Origin: QAMX01 sp964515055
Lineage (GTDB): Bacteria > Bacillota > Clostridia > Oscillospirales > QAMX01
DNA length: 46,900 nt
Assembly: GCA_964515055.1 (NCBI GenBank)
Contig: CAZEUG010000015.1
Location: forward strand, 1 to 46,900
Direction: 5' to 3'
Positions 40,592 through 46,900 of the stretch are shown here, piece by piece (position 1 is the stretch's first letter; each line of letters begins with the position of its first letter). A program made the position numbers and the translations under genes. The notes under the pieces are model-generated. The model was not told the origin of the DNA, did no database searches, and was given only the letters and a program-made list of their open reading frames with translations.

Positions 40592-42103
40592 GTGAAATAT
40601 CAAAAACAGGCAATTTTGAGACAAACAGCCGGATTGCTGGCCTGTGTCCTGCTCCTGTCCGCACTGGTCGGCTGCGCCGAAGCCGAACCGGCTCAGACGA
40701 GCCATTCCGAAGCGGCCACGTCCGCGACTGTGCTGACGCCGCCGGACGCCGCTGTCAGCACGCTGTTCGGCATCCCGTATGTTGCGGGGCGGCGCATCAA
40801 CCCGATCACGGAGACGGTGCAGGAAAACCGGGACATCGGTACGCTGCTCTTTGACCCGCTGTTTCGCGTGAACGCGGCATTTCAGGCAGAACCGGCGATC
40901 TGCGCCTCTGTCGAGACGGCAGGCAATACGCTGGTGCTGAACCTTCGGCAGGACGTCGTCTTTCACGACGGCAGCCGCCTGAGCGCGAAGGATGTACTGT
41001 ATTCCCTGAACCTGGCGAGGGAGCATGAAGACTCGGCCTACCGCGACCGCTTTGCGGGTGTGGAAGCGATGGAGGCGGACGGCTCCTTCCGCGTTTGCCT
41101 GACGCTGAGCGCGGCGCATCCATCCTTGCCTGCGCTGCTCGATCTCCCGATTTTGAAAAGCGGCACCGGCGTGGACAATGACGCCGTCGGCTCCGGGCGG
41201 TACTGCGTCATGGAGTCGGACGGGCAGTCCTATCTCGTGCCGAACACGGCTCATTATTCCGGGCAGGGCGGCGCGGCACAGATGACGCACCTGCTGCTGG
41301 TGGACGTTTCGGATGCGGAGGCGCTCGTGTACGGGGCGCTGTCGGGCAACCTGGGCGTTCTGCGCCCGTCCGCTGCGGGCAGCGATATCAGCCTGCACAG
41401 CAACGCCGACCGCTACCGTATCCGGACAACGGAGCTGGTCTATGTCGGCTTCCGCGTGACGTCCGGGCTGTTTGCGGATGCGGATGTGCGCCGTGCGGCG
41501 GCGGCCTGGCTGGGGGAAGCAAAGCCGGGAGGCAGTGACCTGTCCGACGCCGGGCAGCTCTATCCGGCGGCGCTCGGCTATGACCTGCCGGACAACGAGC
41601 CGGTACCCGCCACGTTTTCCGCGGAGGGTAATGTGCGGCTCCTGATATCCGACGCTGCGCCGACCGATGTGCGTGCGGCGGCGGAGGCGGTTCGGCTGCG
41701 GCTGGAATCGGCCGGGCTGACGGTGGAATGGGTGGAAAAATCGGCGGCCAGCTATGAAGCGTCGCTGAGAAACGGCGCATTTGACCTGTATGTCGGCAGC
41801 TGGGACGTCGGCGCGGACTTTGATTTTCGCGGGCTGCTGGCGTCCGGCGGTTCACAGAACCGAACCGGCAGCGGCAGCACAACGCTGGACGGGCTGCTGA
41901 CGGCGTATGTCCGCGCCGGAACGGCGGACGGTGAAATGCTGGCACGGCAGATCGAAGCGGCTGCCGATGAGCTGGCTGCCGTTGTGCCGCTCGGCTATCG
42001 ATATGAGGAAATGCTGGTCAACCGCCGGTTCGGGATTCGGAACGTCCGGCCGGCGGCGGATGACCTGTTCGATAACATTTATGATTGGATTTGTAAGAGG
42101 TGA
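40592..42103 (+). CDS. ABC-type solute-binding lipoprotein, family 5
   Basis: A 503-residue lipoprotein started at GTG, seven bases after GAAGGA. The signal peptide ends at LVGC. The body follows the oligopeptide/dipeptide-binding SBP_bac_5 layout: DPLFRVN, LVLNLRQDVVFHDGSRLSAKDVLYSL near 115, a mid-protein swap to the second lobe, and FDLYVGSWDVGADFDFRGLL. These proteins deliver peptides or similar ligands to an ABC transporter, but no permease or ATPase gene is adjacent. It sits between pgeF and the SbcD-like gene, six bases ahead of the latter, so its expression is tied to theirs. Confidence 0.87.
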   Translation: MKYQKQAILRQTAGLLACVLLLSALVGCAEAEPAQTSHSEAATSATVLTPPDAAVSTLFGIPYVAGRRINPITETVQENRDIGTLLFDPLFRVNAAFQAEPAICASVETAGNTLVLNLRQDVVFHDGSRLSAKDVLYSLNLAREHEDSAYRDRFAGVEAMEADGSFRVCLTLSAAHPSLPALLDLPILKSGTGVDNDAVGSGRYCVMESDGQSYLVPNTAHYSGQGGAAQMTHLLLVDVSDAEALVYGALSGNLGVLRPSAAGSDISLHSNADRYRIRTTELVYVGFRVTSGLFADADVRRAAAAWLGEAKPGGSDLSDAGQLYPAALGYDLPDNEPVPATFSAEGNVRLLISDAAPTDVRAAAEAVRLRLESAGLTVEWVEKSAASYEASLRNGAFDLYVGSWDVGADFDFRGLLASGGSQNRTGSGSTTLDGLLTAYVRAGTADGEMLARQIEAAADELAAVVPLGYRYEEMLVNRRFGIRNVRPAADDLFDNIYDWICKR

Positions 42104-42108
42104 AGGAA

Positions 42109-43188
42109 ATGAAGTGGATCCAGTTCGGTGATTTGCATCTGGACGCGCCGTTCCGCACCCTCAGGCCGTCGGCGGCGGCTGCCCGTCGCCGGGCGGCGCG
42201 TGCGCTGCTGCGGGAGATCGTGCAGCACGCGGAAGCCGTCGGGGCGGATGCCATCCTGTGTACGGGCGACCTGTTCGATTCGCAGACGCCGTATCGGGAT
42301 ACGGTGGAGGCGGTGGCACAGGCCTTCGCAGAGACGGCGCTGCCGGTGTTTGTTACACCGGGCAACCATGATTTCTACGCAGCGGCCTCGCCGTACTGCG
42401 CATCAGAGTGGAGCGAAAATGTTCACATTTTCACCTCGCAAACGCCGGAAACCGTGACAATCGGCGATGTAACCGTTACCGGAGTGGCCTTCTGCTCCGA
42501 CCAACCGTCACTCCGCCCGCTGAACGGCTGGCGCGGGGACGGCGTCTTTCTGGGGCACGGTGACGCGTTCGTGAACGATTCGCTCTATGCGGCGTATCCG
42601 CAGACGGACATCGCCGCATCCGGCCTCACCTACCTCGCGCTGGGGCACATCCATCAGCCGGAGGCGCAGCGCTGCGGGCAGACGCTTGTCGTGCAGAACG
42701 GCAGCGTGGAGGGGCGTGGCTTTGACGAAATCGGCCCGCGTGGATTTTTTGAAGTGACATGGGAATGCGGCGAACCGGCGTGGCGCATGATTCCCTCGTC
42801 CGGCTGCCGTGCGATGCAGCTGACGCTGGAGGGCGGACCACACGAGACGGACGCGATTCTCGCAGCACTGCGGGAACGGTGTGAGGTGCCGCCGGAGCGG
42901 ACGCTGCTGCGGCTGACGGTTGCGGCGAAGGAGCCGACCGGGCTGGCTGAAGCGCTGGACGAAGCGTTCCTGAGCGTTCGGCTGACGCTGCCGCCGCAGG
43001 AAGCGGAGTGCCCGACTGTCCGCTCGCCGCTGATGCAGCTGTATGAGGAGCGGGCGGAGGCTGCGATGGCGGCCGCCACAACCGCTGCGGACAGACGACG
43101 GCTGGAGCTTGCCAGACGGTTTGGCTTGGCGGCCATGGAAAAACGGGAACAGCCGAGCATGAAAGCAGAAAGAAACGCTGAAATTTGA
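42109..43188 (+). CDS. SbcD/Mre11-like metallophosphoesterase (YhaO-like)
   Basis: A 359-residue cytoplasmic phosphoesterase. All five metal motifs of the Mre11 class are present: GDLHLD near 6, GDLFD near 52, GNHD near 82, GHGD near 150 and GHIHQPE near 180. The C-terminal part is a capping domain followed by a charged helical tail that may contact the partner ATPase. AAGAGGTGAAGGAA precedes the ATG. The adjacent ATPase gene makes an SbcCD-like nuclease pair, as with YhaO and YhaN in Bacillus subtilis. A role in DNA end processing is inferred from that. Confidence 0.92.
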   Translation: MKWIQFGDLHLDAPFRTLRPSAAAARRRAARALLREIVQHAEAVGADAILCTGDLFDSQTPYRDTVEAVAQAFAETALPVFVTPGNHDFYAAASPYCASEWSENVHIFTSQTPETVTIGDVTVTGVAFCSDQPSLRPLNGWRGDGVFLGHGDAFVNDSLYAAYPQTDIAASGLTYLALGHIHQPEAQRCGQTLVVQNGSVEGRGFDEIGPRGFFEVTWECGEPAWRMIPSSGCRAMQLTLEGGPHETDAILAALRERCEVPPERTLLRLTVAAKEPTGLAEALDEAFLSVRLTLPPQEAECPTVRSPLMQLYEERAEAAMAAATTAADRRRLELARRFGLAAMEKREQPSMKAERNAEI

Positions 43189-43202
43189 AAGGGCGATCGA
43201 AT

Positions 43203-45455
43203 TTGTTTTATCGGGAGATAGCCGGGCGATTTGGCGGTGTCGAAGGGGAACTGCACCTGGAAGAGGGACTGAACCTGTTCTACGCGCCCAATGAATCGGG
43301 AAAATCGACGTGGTGTGCGCTGATTCGCGCCGTGCTGTACGGCGTCGATTTGTCGGAGCGGGCAAAAGCGGGCACGGTGCCGGTGAAAACGAAATATCAG
43401 CCGTGGAGCGGACGCCCGGCGTTTGGCCGGATGGTCGTGTCTACGGATGGCCGGGACGTCACGCTGACCCGGCAGAGCGAGCGCGGGCGGATGTTTCAGG
43501 CGTTCTCGGCGGTCTACACGGATACCGGTTCACCCGTCCGCGGAATGGATGGGACGAATGCCGGGGAAACCCTGACCGGCGTCGCGGCACCGGTCTTTGC
43601 GCGGAGCCTCTTTTGCACGGGTGAGCAGCTGGCCGTCACGGAGGATGCGGAGCTGGAACGGAAAATTGCCGCCGTGGCCGGAACGGGAGACGATGAGATT
43701 TCGGCCGGTCTGGCACTCGAACAGCTGGGCGCATGGAAGCGCGAACGGCGCTATAACGGCCGGGGCAGCATTCCGCAGACAGAGGAGCGAATTCGAAAAA
43801 ACGAGGCCGAGCTGCGGGAAATCGAAGAATTGAACCGCGATTTGTTGAAAATCAGCGCCGCTGTGCGCGAAGCGGAGCAGGAAACGGCAGCGCTGCGCGC
43901 AGACGCTGCGATTTTTGCCCGGCGTCCCGCTGCACCGGATGCGGCGAAGGCCGCCGAAGCGGAGGCTGCTGCCGAACAGGCCGCGGCCGCCGCAGATGCG
44001 TTCTGCCGGACACACGATCTGACCGGCGCAAGGGCAGACGGGGAAATCTGTATGCGCGCCGCAGAGCAGTTTCGGCTGGCGGCCGGGCGCGAAGCGGAAT
44101 GCCGCATTGCGGAAGCGGAGGCCTATCAGGCCAGGGCGGCGGCCAATGCCTGCGTCTGCCCGGCGGAGCTGTCGATCTTTGAGGGCTGCACCGCGGATTT
44201 CGCGCGGGAAACGGCTGCGGCCGACTGCGCCAGGAGCGAATCGCTCCTGAAGGCGCGGGCAAAGCACGGACTCTTTCCGGTGGCTGTGCTGACGATTGCC
44301 GCCGGGATTCTGCTGTCTTTGCCGAATTATGAGGAAAGCCTGCTGGGGACGGTGCTGATGATGCTCCTCACCGTAGCCGGACTGGCGATTGGCGGTCTGG
44401 GTGTTGCATCGGTTGTCCGGAGCCGCAAACACCGCGAAGCCGGTCAGGCGCTCTGCGATTCCTACGGCGTGCAGCGCCCGACGGATATGCTGGCGATGGC
44501 GGGGGCGTATGAGCAGTATCTGGCGGAGTGCCGCCGCCTGGCCGATGCGGCCGATGCGGCCGGTGCGAAGCTGGCGAGCCTTCAGGAAGCCGGTGCGCTG
44601 GTGAAAAACGGGGCAGAGCAATACGCTGCGCGGCTCCGCATCCCGCCGGACAGCGACGCGGCGGAGGAGCTGGTGCGGTTGAACCGACAGTACGCACAGC
44701 TCTGCGCCAACGCAGACCGTGCGGTCGCCGCCTGTACGGCTGTCCGTGAGGCAGCTGTGGTGCAGCCGCCGGAGGAGCCGACACGGTTCCCGACGCCGGA
44801 AGAAACGGCGGCGGCGCTGGCGGAAGCGGAGGAACGCCTCCTGCGGGAGGAACGTGCGATGGCGGCCTGCGAGGGTCGATTGTCGCGCTGCCGCGATCTG
44901 GCATTCTTAAGCGCCGAGACGGAGCAGCTGCGCGATGCGTTGCAGACGCTGCAGGAGGAATATGCTGCGATTGAGCTGGCGCAGACCTGGCTGACGGAGA
45001 GCGCGGATGAGCTGTCCTCGCGGCTGACGCCAAAGCTCTGTCGCCGGGCGGGTGAGCTGTTTGCCGCGATGACCGGCGGAAAATACGGCGACCTGACCAT
45101 CGATCAGCACCTGGTTGCAGCGGTGCGGGAAGCGGGCAGCGTGGAGCCGCACGGGATGCGGCTGCTGAGCCGCGGCGCACTGGATCAGCTCTACCTGGCG
45201 ATGCGCATTGCGCTGAGTGAGCTGTGCTGTCCGGACGGGCTGCCGCCGCTTGTGCTGGATGACTGCCTGGCGGCATTTGACGATGAACGCGCCGACCAGA
45301 CCATGGCGCTGCTGGCGGAGCTGGCAAAGACGCGGCAGATTCTCTTTCTGACCTGCCGCAAACGGGAAGCGGACGCCGCCATTCGCTGCGGCGCGGCGGA
45401 AATCCGAACAGTCGCCGACGCGGCGCAGGATGAATCAACGAAAGAATTTCAATAA
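43203..45455 (+). CDS. YhaN/SbcC-like ATPase with central membrane segments
   Basis: A 750-residue ATPase. Walker A is at 28-36 (APNESGKST); the C-terminal end has the signature region LLSRGALDQLYLAMRIA and Walker B LVLDDCLAAFDD, then LTCRKRE. Between them long coiled-coil-prone arms flank two hydrophobic helices (about 365-410: FPVAVLTIAAGILLSL and LGTVLMMLLTVAGLAIGG), which take the place of the Rad50 zinc hook. This is the YhaN type. The best start is the TTG at 43203, nine bases after AAAGGG; a TTG at 43185 overlapping the upstream stop is an alternative. It works with the phosphoesterase encoded just upstream. Confidence 0.88.
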   Translation: MFYREIAGRFGGVEGELHLEEGLNLFYAPNESGKSTWCALIRAVLYGVDLSERAKAGTVPVKTKYQPWSGRPAFGRMVVSTDGRDVTLTRQSERGRMFQAFSAVYTDTGSPVRGMDGTNAGETLTGVAAPVFARSLFCTGEQLAVTEDAELERKIAAVAGTGDDEISAGLALEQLGAWKRERRYNGRGSIPQTEERIRKNEAELREIEELNRDLLKISAAVREAEQETAALRADAAIFARRPAAPDAAKAAEAEAAAEQAAAAADAFCRTHDLTGARADGEICMRAAEQFRLAAGREAECRIAEAEAYQARAAANACVCPAELSIFEGCTADFARETAAADCARSESLLKARAKHGLFPVAVLTIAAGILLSLPNYEESLLGTVLMMLLTVAGLAIGGLGVASVVRSRKHREAGQALCDSYGVQRPTDMLAMAGAYEQYLAECRRLADAADAAGAKLASLQEAGALVKNGAEQYAARLRIPPDSDAAEELVRLNRQYAQLCANADRAVAACTAVREAAVVQPPEEPTRFPTPEETAAALAEAEERLLREERAMAACEGRLSRCRDLAFLSAETEQLRDALQTLQEEYAAIELAQTWLTESADELSSRLTPKLCRRAGELFAAMTGGKYGDLTIDQHLVAAVREAGSVEPHGMRLLSRGALDQLYLAMRIALSELCCPDGLPPLVLDDCLAAFDDERADQTMALLAELAKTRQILFLTCRKREADAAIRCGAAEIRTVADAAQDESTKEFQ

Positions 45456-45475
45456 AACGGAGCTGGACCAGACGG

Positions 45476-46900
45476 ATGAAAGATCAGACAAAAATTCGAA
45501 ACTTTTCCATTATTGCACATATTGACCACGGAAAATCAACGCTGGCGGACAGATTGCTGGAAGCGTGCTCTGCCGTTTCCAGCCGCGAAATGACCGAACA
45601 GCTGCTGGACAACATGGAGCTGGAGCGCGAGCGCGGCATCACGATCAAGGCGCGTGCGGTTACGCTGCGCTACAAGGCGTCCGACGGGCAGATGTATGAG
45701 CTGAACCTCATCGATACGCCGGGGCACGTGGACTTCAATTATGAGGTGTCGCGGTCGCTCCGCGCCTGCGAAGGGGCGGTTCTGGTCGTCGATGCGGCGC
45801 AGGGGATTGAGGCGCAGACGCTGGCGAATACCTACCTGGCGCTGGATGCCGGGCTGGAGCTGGTGCCGGTTATCAACAAAATCGACCTGCCTGCGGCGGA
45901 TCCGGATCGGGTCAAGCAGGAAATCGAGGACATCATCGGCCTCCCGGCAGAGGATGCGCCGTGCATCTCGGCGAAAATGGGACTGAACATCGGCGACGTG
46001 CTGGAACGCATCATCACCGACATTCCCGCGCCGAAGGGGGACGAGAACGCGCCGCTGCGGGCACTCGTATTTGACAGCCAGTATGACAGCTACCGCGGCG
46101 TCATTGTCCTGATGCGTGTGTTCGACGGCACCCTCCGTGCGGGTGACCGGATTCGCATGATGGCCACGGGCAGTGAGTTTGACGTGGTCGAGGTCGGCAT
46201 CATGAACCCGCTGGGGCTGACTCCGTGCGAGCAGCTGTCGGCGGGCGACGTCGGCTATCTGACGGCGAGCATCAAAAACGTGCGGGATACGGAGGTCGGC
46301 GATACGGTGACGCTGGCGGAGCGGCCGACGGCAGAACCGCTTCCGGGCTACCGCAAGGCACAGCCGATGGTCTATTCGGGCATTTATCCGGATGACGGCT
46401 CGAAATACCCGGATCTGCGCGATGCGCTGGAAAAGCTGCGCCTGAACGATGCGGCGCTGTCCTTTGAACCGGAATCCTCCATCGCACTGGGCTTTGGCTT
46501 CCGCTGCGGCTTTTTGGGGCTGCTGCACATGGAGATCATTCAGGAGCGCATCGAGCGGGAGTTCAACTTTGACATCATCACCACCGCGCCGAGCGTTATC
46601 TATAAGCTGAAGCTGACCGATGGCCAGGAGGTCACGATCGACAACCCGCAGAACTACCCGGATCCGGCGCAGATCGAAACGGCGTATGAGCCGTTTGTCA
46701 AGGCGAGCATCATCACGCCGTCGGCCTACATCGGCAATATCATGGAGCTCTGCCAGAGCCGCCGCGGCGTACACAAGGGCATGACGCTGCTGGATTCCGA
46801 CCGGTATGAAATCCACTATGAGCTTCCACTGAATGAAATCATCTACGACTTCTTTGACGCGCTGAAATCCCGGACGAAGGGCTATGCATCGCTGGACTAT
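45476..46900 (+). CDS. lepA: Elongation factor 4 (LepA), 3' end beyond window
   Basis: The first 475 codons of a protein usually near 600 residues, open to the window edge. LepA is a ribosome-binding GTPase that back-translocates or remodels stalled or assembling ribosomes. G motifs are clear: AHIDHGKST (14-22), the RGIT switch I, DTPGHVDF, NKID and SAK. Domain II, and the LepA-specific FRCGFLGLLHMEIIQERIEREF and GYASLDY segments, are present. ATG at 45476 follows CGGAG by 13 bases, a rather long spacing. It is the last visible gene of the pgeF operon, 20 bp after the YhaN-like gene. Confidence 0.97.
   Translation, partial: MKDQTKIRNFSIIAHIDHGKSTLADRLLEACSAVSSREMTEQLLDNMELERERGITIKARAVTLRYKASDGQMYELNLIDTPGHVDFNYEVSRSLRACEGAVLVVDAAQGIEAQTLANTYLALDAGLELVPVINKIDLPAADPDRVKQEIEDIIGLPAEDAPCISAKMGLNIGDVLERIITDIPAPKGDENAPLRALVFDSQYDSYRGVIVLMRVFDGTLRAGDRIRMMATGSEFDVVEVGIMNPLGLTPCEQLSAGDVGYLTASIKNVRDTEVGDTVTLAERPTAEPLPGYRKAQPMVYSGIYPDDGSKYPDLRDALEKLRLNDAALSFEPESSIALGFGFRCGFLGLLHMEIIQERIEREFNFDIITTAPSVIYKLKLTDGQEVTIDNPQNYPDPAQIETAYEPFVKASIITPSAYIGNIMELCQSRRGVHKGMTLLDSDRYEIHYELPLNEIIYDFFDALKSRTKGYASLDY

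Overview
This 46.9 kb window is a chromosomal segment of a high-GC Clostridia-type Firmicute, most likely of the Oscillospirales/Ruminococcaceae group. The evidence is the combination of a T-box leader before alaS, an infC-rpmI-rplT operon, RNase Y, a YhaN/SbcD-like nuclease pair, a SpoIID-domain protein, a class B sortase with a cell-wall vWA protein, a DUF6320/acyltransferase pair, and GC-rich intergenic palindrome clusters of the kind scattered through such genomes. No tRNA, rRNA, CRISPR array, prophage or transposase gene was seen. The species cannot be fixed from the sequence alone.

Layout. 1-504: a palindromic intergenic repeat cluster. 505-4342: a putative glycoside hydrolase and an ADP-ribosylglycohydrolase-family protein, read divergently from two back-to-back sigma-A promoters. 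4411-10078: T-box-controlled alaS, then an aconitase-family hydratase and a HIT protein. 10237-20270 (minus strand): a long run from one strong promoter, comprising a lipoprotein, response regulator, histidine kinase, PurF-like protein, YqhQ (DUF1385), PrmC, acyltransferase and DUF6320 protein, followed by DegV. 20309-23770 (minus): sortase B and a large vWA surface protein. 23841-25306 (minus): infC-rpmI-rplT with a leader attenuator. 25350-26994: a penicillin-binding-type S11 family protein divergent from a lipoprotein. 28317-33930: Nif3, a hypothetical gene, ComEC, HolA and an endonuclease/phosphatase-fold protein. 33928-34360: remnant of a GH38 alpha-mannosidase. 34460-37966: SpoIID-like protein, RNase Y and a CBS protein. 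38428-46900: an envelope protein divergent from a compact operon of pgeF, a solute-binding lipoprotein, an SbcD-like and a YhaN-like protein, and lepA (cut by the window end).

Most genes are housekeeping. What stands out is a set of proteins whose fold is clear but whose catalytic residues are gone: a PurF homologue without the glutaminase cysteine, an S11 carboxypeptidase homologue with SxxK changed to GxxK and KTG to MTG, a ComEC whose beta-lactamase domain lacks HxHxDH, and a deacetylase-like envelope protein without metal ligands. The RNA-level features are also strong: the Ala T-box, an infC gene whose best start is AUC, and an RNase Y gene whose Shine-Dalgarno sequence lies inside a 13-bp hairpin and a 12-codon upstream frame. 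I found no convincing wholly new multi-gene system. The best candidates for new biology are the PurF-like protein in its signalling operon and the His/Cys-rich insert in the sortase-linked vWA protein.
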